Shown: piece after piece, positions 25,506 to 32,736 of the stretch
How the letters are laid out: each line of letters begins with the position of its first letter
Position numbering within the stretch: the first letter of the stretch is position 1
NCBI GenBank assembly: GCA_016342355.1
Contig: JAEINP010000015.1
Coordinates: 1 to 64,000 of the forward strand
Reading direction: 5' to 3'
Length of the DNA: 64,000 bases
Source of the DNA: Desulfatibacillum sp.
GTDB taxonomy: Bacteria; Desulfobacterota; Desulfobacteria; Desulfobacterales; Desulfatibacillaceae
Translations under genes and position numbers: made by a program
The notes under the pieces: model-generated
What the model was told of the DNA's origin: nothing
The model's input: only the letters and a program-made list of their open reading frames with translations
Databases searched by the model: none

Positions 25506-26717
25506 ATGTCCACCATCAGTATCTTTGCCGGCAACTATTGTCTGGCTGAGGACGTGGCCCGAAAGACGGCCCAGGACCTGAAATACACCTTTGTAAGCGA
25601 CCAGGAAATTTTTGAGAAAGCCGCTTCTCAGTTTAATACTCCGGCTTCCCGCTTTGCCCGGACAGTTCAAGGCAAGATTTCCGTGTTCAACGCTTTCACC
25701 CACGAGCAGGAAAGGACCCTGGCCTACTTAAAGGTTGTGGTCGCGGATTTTATCCGGGAGCAAGGGGTGGTTATTTTCGGAAAAACGCCAAAGCTCATTC
25801 CCTCCCACATTTCCCATGTCCTGACTGTGGGCCTCATGGGAGAATTGCCTTTCCGGACGCAAATTGCGACCAAATTGGAAAATGTCTCCCCGGCCCAAGC
25901 TGAAAAGCTGGTCCTGAAAGAGGAAGAAAGCCTGGTTAAATGGACAGAAAAGGTTGTGGGCGCAGCCCCCTGGATTCCAGACCAGTATGATATCTTTTTG
26001 CCCATGGATAAGAACTCTGTGGCTGCTGCTGCGGATCTCATTGTGAAAAACGCCAAAAAGCCTGTTTTGCTTCCGACCAGGGAGTCTTTGGCAGCCCTCA
26101 ATGATTTTATCCTGGCGGCCCATGTGGAAATTGCGCTGGTCAAGGAAGGGCATAATGCTGCCGTGGAGGTCCATGACAGCCACGCTGTTTTGACCATCAA
26201 CAAGCACTCCCTCATGCTTTCCAAGTTGGAAGAGGAACTCAAAGCCATTGCTTCCAGCCTTTCAGGAGTCAATTCTGTGGAAACCAAGGTCGGACCGGAT
26301 TTTTACAAGGCGGACATTTACAGAAAATACGATTTCGAAACCCCCTCCAAAGTCCTTTTGGTTGACGATGAACAGGAGTTTGTTCAAACCCTTTCTGACC
26401 GCCTGCTTATGCGGGACGTAGGATCGGCCGTGGTGTATGATGGACAACAGGCCCTGGATTTCATCAATGAGGATGAGCCCGAAGTTATGGTGCTGGACCT
26501 GAATATGCCCGGCATGGATGGCATGGAAGTCCTGCGCAAGGTCAAACTAAGCCATCCCGAGATCGAAGTCATCATTCTCACGGGCCATGGCAGCGAAAAG
26601 GACAAAACCCTGTGCATGGACCTGGGGGCGTTCGCTTATCTGGAAAAACCTGTGGACATCGAAGTTCTTTCCGAGAAAATGCGCGAGGCTTACCAGAAAG
26701 CCCGCACCGGGAAATAA
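25506..26717 (+). CDS. degenerate cytidylate-kinase-like / BON-like / receiver protein
   Basis: 403 residues. Residues 1-190 resemble the cytidylate-kinase-like family (ISIFAGNYCLAEDVARKTAQ, FVSDQEIFEKAASQF, REQGVVIFGK) but lack the P-loop GxxGxGK, so nucleotide kinase activity is doubtful. Residues about 215-270 look like a BON-type alpha/beta module (HNAAVEVHDSHAVLTINKHS, SLSGVNSVETKVGP). From about 280 a receiver domain follows (LLVDDEQEF, Asp331 in VLDLNMPGMDG, ILTGHG, LEKPVD). The receiver closely resembles that of the upstream SulP protein. It is 22 bases after sulP. It may be a sensory or adaptor protein of the relay. Confidence 0.78.
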   Translation: MSTISIFAGNYCLAEDVARKTAQDLKYTFVSDQEIFEKAASQFNTPASRFARTVQGKISVFNAFTHEQERTLAYLKVVVADFIREQGVVIFGKTPKLIPSHISHVLTVGLMGELPFRTQIATKLENVSPAQAEKLVLKEEESLVKWTEKVVGAAPWIPDQYDIFLPMDKNSVAAAADLIVKNAKKPVLLPTRESLAALNDFILAAHVEIALVKEGHNAAVEVHDSHAVLTINKHSLMLSKLEEELKAIASSLSGVNSVETKVGPDFYKADIYRKYDFETPSKVLLVDDEQEFVQTLSDRLLMRDVGSAVVYDGQQALDFINEDEPEVMVLDLNMPGMDGMEVLRKVKLSHPEIEVIILTGHGSEKDKTLCMDLGAFAYLEKPVDIEVLSEKMREAYQKARTGK

Positions 26718-26786
26718 TGCCGGTCTATCTGTCGGCTCAGACCTGAACCGGCGGATAGTCAACCTTGTGCGACTGGGATTTATTTC

Positions 26787-28502
26787 ATGCCTTTCAATCT
26801 GAGGATAACGCCCAAATTCTGGAGGCAGTTTGAAGTAGACTCCCCCCACCGCGGTTTTATCAATTACCGGCGTATGTGGTGGCAGTGCGTTATAGTCATG
26901 GCCAGCGTATGCCTCCTCCCCCTTATGATCACCACAGTCATCAATGCCTATCAATATCAAGAGGTTCTAAAGAGCGAAAATATTGCTCCTGCGGACAGAC
27001 TGGTTTCCAATACAGCCCGGTCCATTTCCTTTTTCCTGGAGGAACGGCGCAGCGCCCTGGATTTTGTGGTGCAGGAACGATCTTTGGAGGATCTGGCGGA
27101 CGGCAAGAACCTGGCGCGGCTTTTGTATCGCCTTAAACAGGTATTTGGCGGTTTTATAGATATCGGGGTCATTGATTCCTTGGGGGTCCAATTGTCTTAC
27201 GCTGGCCCTCTGGATCTGCAAGGAAAAAACTATTCCAGGCAATCCTGGTTTCATGAGGTCATGATCCGGGGCGTCTACATTTCTGACGTGTTTATGGGCT
27301 TCCGGGGATATCCCCATTTTGTCATAGCCCTGAAGCACGACCTGGAAGACGGAGACTATTATATCGTTAGAGCCACCATTGATACACAGGTATTCAACGA
27401 CCTTGCAAGGCCCTTAAACATCGGCCCCGCTTCGGATACTTTTGTGGTCAATGTCGAGGGGGTGCTTCAAACTCCGTCCAAGTTCTATGGCCCTGTGCTT
27501 CAAAAGGCCCAGTGGACCACAGATTCCGAATCCTTCCATACAACCGTGAAGGAACTGGTGGACCCGGCAGGTCGCAGCCTGATTATGGGCAGCCGCAAAA
27601 TTGACAACTCGCCCTTTATGTTTGTTTACGTTCATGAAACCAGGGGGATCCTGGCTGGCTGGTTTGCTTTGCGCAGCAAGCTCATAGGCTTTTTTGTCAT
27701 CAGTACGATCATAGTCATGCTGGTGATCCTGGGCGTCTGTACGTACCTGGTTTCTGCTGTGTTTGAAGCGGACAAAATCCGGGAGGCCGTACTCCATAAG
27801 GTGGAGTACACCAATAAGCTGGCTTCCCTGGGGCGCCTGGCTGCCGGAGTGGCCCATGAAATTAACAACCCCCTGGCCATCATCAATGAAAAGGCCGGGC
27901 TGCTGGAGGATTTGATACACCTGACCGAGGATTTCCCCCAAAAGACCAAGGCCCATGAAATCACCCAGTCCATATTGGGTTCCGTGGACCGTTGCAGCAC
28001 TATCACGCATCGTCTTTTGGGTTTTGCCCGGCATATAGACGTTAATTTCGAAACCATTTACCTGGACGCTTTGGTCAAAAATGTCTTGGGTTTCCTGGAT
28101 AAGGAATCCCATTACCGTGAAATCAAGGTGCATGTGGAGGTGGAAGAAAACCTTCCCGCCATTGAAAGCGACCGTGGCCAGCTCCAACAGGTTTTTCTCA
28201 ATATCCTGAACAATGCCTTTGCTGCTGTTGAAGACGGAGGGGAAATCAAGATAGGCATATACTCCATTAACGGGAATAAGGTAGCTGTCCGGATAGATGA
28301 TAACGGATGCGGCATGCCTCCAGAACACATGAAACTAATTTTCGAACCCTTTTTCTCCACAAAGGGCAGAAAGGGAACCGGACTTGGATTGTCCATTACC
28401 TATGGCATCATTAAAAAACTGAATGGATCCATAGAGGTAAACAGTCAGGAAGGAATTGGCACTACGTTCATCGTGACCCTGCCTGTAAAAAGACCTGCCT
28501 GA
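26787..28502 (+). CDS. membrane sensor histidine kinase with double-Cache-like periplasmic domain
   Basis: 571 residues. TM1 is at about 33-53 and TM2 at about 300-325. The periplasmic region between them resembles dCache (FFLEERRSALDFVVQER, GKNYSRQSWFHEVMIRGVYI, IALKHD), which usually binds small organic ligands. The kinase core has phosphoacceptor His357 in GVAHEINNPLAIINEKAGLL, N box FLNILNNAFAAVEDGG, DDNGCGMPPEHMKLIFEPFF and GTGLGLSITYGIIKK. It is the only complete kinase in the cluster and the probable phosphate source for its receivers. No receiver is fused. The spacing to sulP-linked genes suggests one operon. Confidence 0.93.
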   Translation: MPFNLRITPKFWRQFEVDSPHRGFINYRRMWWQCVIVMASVCLLPLMITTVINAYQYQEVLKSENIAPADRLVSNTARSISFFLEERRSALDFVVQERSLEDLADGKNLARLLYRLKQVFGGFIDIGVIDSLGVQLSYAGPLDLQGKNYSRQSWFHEVMIRGVYISDVFMGFRGYPHFVIALKHDLEDGDYYIVRATIDTQVFNDLARPLNIGPASDTFVVNVEGVLQTPSKFYGPVLQKAQWTTDSESFHTTVKELVDPAGRSLIMGSRKIDNSPFMFVYVHETRGILAGWFALRSKLIGFFVISTIIVMLVILGVCTYLVSAVFEADKIREAVLHKVEYTNKLASLGRLAAGVAHEINNPLAIINEKAGLLEDLIHLTEDFPQKTKAHEITQSILGSVDRCSTITHRLLGFARHIDVNFETIYLDALVKNVLGFLDKESHYREIKVHVEVEENLPAIESDRGQLQQVFLNILNNAFAAVEDGGEIKIGIYSINGNKVAVRIDDNGCGMPPEHMKLIFEPFFSTKGRKGTGLGLSITYGIIKKLNGSIEVNSQEGIGTTFIVTLPVKRPA

Positions 28503-28544
28503 TCTGCTAAAAAAACGGACGCGCCAGTCTGACAGGAGAAAATC

Positions 28545-28937
28545 ATGCGTATATTGCTGGTGGATGACGAATTTGAATTGGTTTCCGCCATGGCGGAACG
28601 GTTAAACATGCGTGGGCTGGAAGCGGACTATGCTACCTCCGGAAAGGCTGCCGTGGAAAAAGCCCGGCAATGCCAATATGATGTGCTTGTGGTGGACTTG
28701 AAAATGCCCGGCATGGACGGTATGGAAGTCATGAGACAGGTAAAGGAAAAATGCCCTGACACCGGCTTTGTCTTTTTGACTGGTTACGGTTCTGAAGATC
28801 AAAAATCCGCCAGTGAAGCGGCTGGAGCCACTTGCTACCTCATGAAACCGGTTAAAATCAGTGTGCTAATGGAAAAGATTGATGCAGCGGCCCAATCCGC
28901 CTGTACTATTCCAGGAAAGGATAACTCGGATGCCTGA
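28545..28937 (+). CDS. single-domain response regulator
   Basis: 130 residues with receiver landmarks LLVDDEFELV, Asp51 in VVDLKMPGMDG, FLTGYGSE and LMKPVKISVL. It resembles the receivers fused to the SulP and kinase-like proteins (shared RLNMRGL/RLKMRDF-type segment), which points to duplication within the cluster. The DHp-like gene starts inside its last codons (8-base overlap), so the two products are probably made together and interact. Confidence 0.93.
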   Translation: MRILLVDDEFELVSAMAERLNMRGLEADYATSGKAAVEKARQCQYDVLVVDLKMPGMDGMEVMRQVKEKCPDTGFVFLTGYGSEDQKSASEAAGATCYLMKPVKISVLMEKIDAAAQSACTIPGKDNSDA

Positions 28938-29580
28938 TTACTCTGACCGAGAAAGCGCCGTCCTGTTTGGTAAAGTCACGGCTAATGTCTCCCACGAAAT
29001 CAAGAATTCCCTTGCGATCATCAAGGAAATCGCCGGACTCCAGTCCGATCTCCTGGCCGCAGCCGAACGAGGCAGGCCCCTGGACCCCGCCCGGCTTGGA
29101 AGCCTGGCGGATCGTATAGGCAAACAGGTGGAAAAGGCCGATATCGTGGTCAAACGCATGAACCGCTTTGCCCATACTGTGGACTGCCTGAAAAAAACAG
29201 TGGACATGGGCGAAGAGATCGGCTTTATAATTGAACTGGTGGACCGCTTGTTCCAGATGCGGGGCATCCTTATCCATGCCCAGTTCCCATCGGAACCTGT
29301 TCTGGCGGAAACAGACCCCTTTCGACTGGTTGCGGCTGTGATCGCCTCTATGCAAGTGTTCCTGGACTGCCTGACCAAGGGAGACGAACTGAATATCCAG
29401 GTTTTATCAAGCAATAAAGGGGCCATGGTGGGATTCAAGACCCATGAGGACAACCTGGTTCTTCCCCCGGATTGCCAGGGCGACATTCGTTGCGCCCTGC
29501 AAGGATTGGGGGCCACTGTCCTCATTCCCGGGAAAGACCACTCCCTGGAATTGATCTTCCCGGGCCGGATGGCTATATAG
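28930..29580 (+). CDS. DHp-like phosphotransfer protein (histidine kinase without ATP-binding domain)
   Basis: 216 residues from the ATG at 28930, with AGGA 8 bases upstream, overlapping the preceding gene. It keeps a dimerisation/phosphoacceptor region, VTANVSHEIKNSLAIIKEIA with His22, and a long second helix (IGKQVEKADIVVKRMNRF). The C-terminal half keeps some HATPase-like topology but has no N, G1 or G2 box, so ATP binding is unlikely. This is the layout of Spo0B- and ChpT-type phosphotransferases that pass phosphate between receivers. A role linking the cluster's receivers is inferred. Confidence 0.78.
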   Translation: MPDYSDRESAVLFGKVTANVSHEIKNSLAIIKEIAGLQSDLLAAAERGRPLDPARLGSLADRIGKQVEKADIVVKRMNRFAHTVDCLKKTVDMGEEIGFIIELVDRLFQMRGILIHAQFPSEPVLAETDPFRLVAAVIASMQVFLDCLTKGDELNIQVLSSNKGAMVGFKTHEDNLVLPPDCQGDIRCALQGLGATVLIPGKDHSLELIFPGRMAI

Positions 29581-29610
29581 ATACAGATTTCATGATAAGG
29601 AGCGATTTCA

Positions 29611-30042
29611 ATGAATACAGGAAAAGTGCTGTTGGTGGATGACAATGAGGATTTTTTGGAAATTCTCTCCGAAAGAATCACTTCCAAAGGCTTGGCCGTG
29701 GAAACCGCCGAAAGCGGAACCGCCGCCCTGGCCAATCCTGAACTGGGTAAATACGATGCTGTTATTCTGGATCTTGTCATGCCTGAAATGGACGGCATAG
29801 AGACCCTCAAAAAGATGCTGGCAGCCAACCCGGAGCTTCAGATCATTCTCATGACTGGCCACGCATCCCTGGAAAAGGGCATTGAGGCCGTTAAATTGGG
29901 CGCCATGGATTTCCTGGAAAAACCAGCTGAAATTCAGTCGCTTATGAAAAAGATCCAGGAAGCCCAGGCAAAAAAAATGCTGCTTGTGGAAAAGAAAAAC
30001 GAGTCGAAAATCCGCGAGATAGTATTCACAAAAGGCTGGTAA
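29611..30042 (+). CDS. single-domain response regulator
   Basis: 143 residues, with AAGGAG before the ATG. The receiver has LLVDDNEDFLEIL, Asp54 in VILDLVMPEMDG, ILMTGHAS and FLEKPAEI. A basic, helical tail of about 20 residues (KKIQEAQAKKMLLVEKKNES) has no recognisable DNA-binding fold. It is the last gene of the SulP cluster, followed by a strong hairpin, so it may be the terminal receiver of the relay. Confidence 0.92.
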   Translation: MNTGKVLLVDDNEDFLEILSERITSKGLAVETAESGTAALANPELGKYDAVILDLVMPEMDGIETLKKMLAANPELQIILMTGHASLEKGIEAVKLGAMDFLEKPAEIQSLMKKIQEAQAKKMLLVEKKNESKIREIVFTKGW

Positions 30043-30058
30043 TCCTATTGCCATTTTA

Positions 30059-30098
30059 GGCATCCTGCCCTGCCATTCCGCAGGCAGGGCAGGATGCC
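30059..30098 (+). terminator. strong hairpin ending the SulP cluster
   Basis: A 16-bp perfect inverted repeat (GGCATCCTGCCCTGCC at 30059-30074 and its complement at 30083-30098) with an 8-base loop lies 17 bases after the last stop. Only a weak T-rich tail follows, so termination may be partial or rho-assisted. Confidence 0.6.
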
Positions 30099-30215
30099 TG
30101 CTTGATTACCCTCTCTGCTTTTTTGGGTTCCGGTTGAGTGCAGCTTTGCCTGCCCTCCAGACTTTTCGTCTCAGACTCCCCACAATATGCCCGCTTCCCT
30201 CCCAACCGAATAACC

Positions 30216-30245
30216 TTGACACATTAAATGGCCTTACCCTATAAA
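30216..30245 (+). promoter_or_regulatory. sigma-70 promoter of the cobalamin-riboswitch transcript
   Basis: TTGACA at 30216-30221 and TATAAA at 30240-30245 are separated by 18 bases. The start would be near 30252, about 10 bases before the riboswitch aptamer. Confidence 0.75.
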
Positions 30246-30261
30246 GACTCCATATAGGGCG

Positions 30262-30415
30262 ACAGGCGCCTGTTTGGGTGTAAAAGGGAAGCCGGTGCAA
30301 ATCCGGTACGGTCCCGCCGCTGTGATCGGGGACGAAAGCCGCAAAATCCACTGTTCCTCCGGGAATGGGAAGGGGCGGTCAGTAGGAAGATCCGAAAGTC
30401 AGAAAACCTGCCTGT
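30262..30415 (+). promoter_or_regulatory. cobalamin (B12) riboswitch aptamer
   Basis: The closing helix P1 is ACAGGC (30262-30267) with GCCTGT (30410-30415). Conserved blocks are present: AAGGGAAGCCGGTGCAAATC, GGTCCCGCCGCTGTGATCGG, CCACTG near 30349, and the B12 box AGTCAGAAAACCTGCC (30397-30412). A terminator at 30507 forms the expression platform. The aptamer binds adenosyl- or other cobalamin and is expected to shut off the downstream receptor gene when cobalamin is plentiful. Confidence 0.96.
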
Positions 30416-30506
30416 AGCCCGGGGAGTCTTTTGCTCGACGCGAGATCGACGGCAGCGCATCAAACGCCATGACAGCCCCAGGGAGATGAAGAAGACGGGT
30501 GCAATC

Positions 30507-30538
30507 CCCCAGCCATTTGATATGGTTGGGGTTTTTTT
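30507..30538 (+). terminator. riboswitch-controlled intrinsic terminator
   Basis: CCCCAGCCAT (30507-30516), loop TTGAT and ATGGTTGGGG (30522-30531) form a 10-bp stem with one G-T pair, followed by seven T. It lies between the aptamer and the receptor start at 30559, so cobalamin would favour termination. Confidence 0.88.
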
Positions 30539-30558
30539 ATTTTAGGAGCCTATTTTTT

Positions 30559-32658
30559 ATGACAAACACAAAACAATCGCCTTTCCGACAAGGAGTATTT
30601 CAATCCTTTTCTCCTTGCCTCTTGACGATCATATTCCTTTTGATGTTAGCCTCCTTAGCTCTCGCTCAGACTGCGGTTTCTGAAGAAAGCCAAGCCCCTG
30701 AGCCTCCCCTGGATTCCCAGTACGTTCTGGACGACATGGTGGTTACTGCTCAACAATTGCCGGACGCCTATCGCACAGGAGACGTGGACCATGCCACCAC
30801 CCCGGCTTTTTTCACGGTCATTCCCAGGGATGCCTTTGTCGGAAAAATGGAAAACCTGGCTCAGGTTTTACAAAATGAGGCCGGGGTTCAGGTGCGCCAA
30901 TCCGGGGGACTTGGCAGTTTTTCCACGGTGTCCCTCCGAGGCTCTTCCAGCGACCAGGTCATGATTTATATGGATGGCATCCTGCTGAATGACGCCTCAG
31001 GCGGCGGCGTGGATCTTTCCAACATCAGCCTGGCCGACGTCTCCTCTGTCAACATATACAGAGGCGTCACTCCGGCCAGTTTTGGCAAAGCGGGTATAGG
31101 CGGGGTGGTAAACATCAAAACCCTCCGTGCTCAAAAAGGAACCAAATACAGTGTGGGCGCTGGCTACGGCTCTTTTGACACTAAAAAGGCTTTTGGGTTT
31201 GTCAACCATAAACCCGGGAAAACCGACTTCCTGCTGTCCGCCGACTATTTAGGCAGCAAAAATGATTTCGAATTTAAAAACGATCAGGGCACAAGCTGGA
31301 ACAAGCAGGACGACCAAGTGGAAAAACGGCGCAATGCGGATTTTTACCAAAGCAACGTGCTGGCCAAGGCGGGTTGGGATGCCAACCCCGACCTCCGGTT
31401 TGACTTGGTCAATCAGTATTTTTTCAAAGATCAAAACCTGCCCAACTGGATCAACCTGGACACCGCCTCTACCAACCTGACCACATCCCGCAATATTACC
31501 ACCCTGCGCATGGGCCTGGACAACCTCACATCCCTGGGCCTGAATACAGTGGCCAGCATCAGCCACAGCCTCAAGGAAGAAAAATACAATGACATGGAAG
31601 GTTCCGTGGGCCTGGGCAAACAACTGAACAAATACACAACCCGGCGGTGGACCGGCGATATCTACACCGAATGGGTTACAGATTACAACATTCTTGCCGC
31701 CAAGGTGGAGTATCAACAGGAAAACTACGAACCCAAGGATCTTCTCCAGTCTGATAATCCCCATGACAGCAATCGCCACTACGTGGTGTCCACACTCCAG
31801 GACAATGTGGTCCTCTTGTCGCAACGTTTGGTCATTTCTCCGGCAGTCCGGTATGTCTGGCTTTCCGACGAGTTGGAATCAGGCGCCTCGGTTTGGGGGG
31901 CGGACCTGGAAAAAAGCGAACGCAAGGATGAATACTGGATGCCCCAATGCGGCGTCAAAATCAAGCCATGGTCCTGGTTTACACTCAAGAGCAATATCGC
32001 CCAATATGTGCGTGAACCTTCCTTTTTCGAACTTTTCGGGGACCGGGGCTTTTTTGTAGGCAACGAAGAACTTAAAGCGGAAAACGGCACGAATTTTGAC
32101 GTGGGTTTTGAAATCAATCACTACACCCAGTGGCTGTTGATCAACCGGATATCCTTTTCCGGAGCCTATTTTAAAAATGATGTGGAAGATTTGATTACCA
32201 GAGTTTATGACTCCCGGGGGGTGGGAAAATCGGTCAATATTTCCGAATCCGAAATCACGGGGATGGAAAGCCAGGCCGCCGTGGATCTCCTCCGCCTGTT
32301 CACCCTGTCGGGCAATATCACATGGCAGGACCCGGTTAATAAAAGCGAAATTTCCGCCTTTAATGGCAAGCGCCTGCCCGGGCGTTACGAATGGGCCACA
32401 ACCGGCAAGTGCGAATTCCATTACCGAGGCTTTAAGATCTATGGGGAATACCTCTACGAAGCAGGCACTTTTTACGACACAGCCAACCTGGTTGAGGCCA
32501 GGGAGAAAAGAGAGTTGAACGCCGGTGCAGCTTACATGTTCAAAGGCTTTTCTGTGGAGTTGGAGGGCAAAAACCTCCGGGACAAGAAATATGAAGATTT
32601 CAATGGCTACCCATTGCCAGGCACGGCCTACTATTTGACCGTTAAATTTGAAAGCTGA
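30559..32658 (+). CDS. btuB: TonB-dependent outer-membrane receptor, BtuB-like
   Basis: 699 residues from the ATG at 30559, with TTAGGAG upstream. A longer frame from 30499 would run through the terminator hairpin. The signal peptide is PCLLTIIFLLMLASLALAQ. A TonB-box-like DDMVVTA precedes the plug domain (LAQVLQNEAGVQVRQSGGLG, SLRGSSSDQVMIYMDGILLN, YRGVTPASFGKAGIGGVVNI). The remaining ~500 residues form a 22-strand-type barrel ending in an aromatic-rich strand (YYLTVKFES). Control by a cobalamin riboswitch indicates uptake of cobalamin or a corrinoid. ABC-transporter genes (btuCDF) are not in the window. The next gene encodes a secreted beta-propeller. Confidence 0.92.
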   Translation: MTNTKQSPFRQGVFQSFSPCLLTIIFLLMLASLALAQTAVSEESQAPEPPLDSQYVLDDMVVTAQQLPDAYRTGDVDHATTPAFFTVIPRDAFVGKMENLAQVLQNEAGVQVRQSGGLGSFSTVSLRGSSSDQVMIYMDGILLNDASGGGVDLSNISLADVSSVNIYRGVTPASFGKAGIGGVVNIKTLRAQKGTKYSVGAGYGSFDTKKAFGFVNHKPGKTDFLLSADYLGSKNDFEFKNDQGTSWNKQDDQVEKRRNADFYQSNVLAKAGWDANPDLRFDLVNQYFFKDQNLPNWINLDTASTNLTTSRNITTLRMGLDNLTSLGLNTVASISHSLKEEKYNDMEGSVGLGKQLNKYTTRRWTGDIYTEWVTDYNILAAKVEYQQENYEPKDLLQSDNPHDSNRHYVVSTLQDNVVLLSQRLVISPAVRYVWLSDELESGASVWGADLEKSERKDEYWMPQCGVKIKPWSWFTLKSNIAQYVREPSFFELFGDRGFFVGNEELKAENGTNFDVGFEINHYTQWLLINRISFSGAYFKNDVEDLITRVYDSRGVGKSVNISESEITGMESQAAVDLLRLFTLSGNITWQDPVNKSEISAFNGKRLPGRYEWATTGKCEFHYRGFKIYGEYLYEAGTFYDTANLVEAREKRELNAGAAYMFKGFSVELEGKNLRDKKYEDFNGYPLPGTAYYLTVKFES

Positions 32659-32736
32659 TTTTGAATAGATACCAAGGAGCGGCGTCCCAGTCGAAACTCC
32701 TCAAAAGAGTTTTATATAGAGGGACGGGAGGAAACA

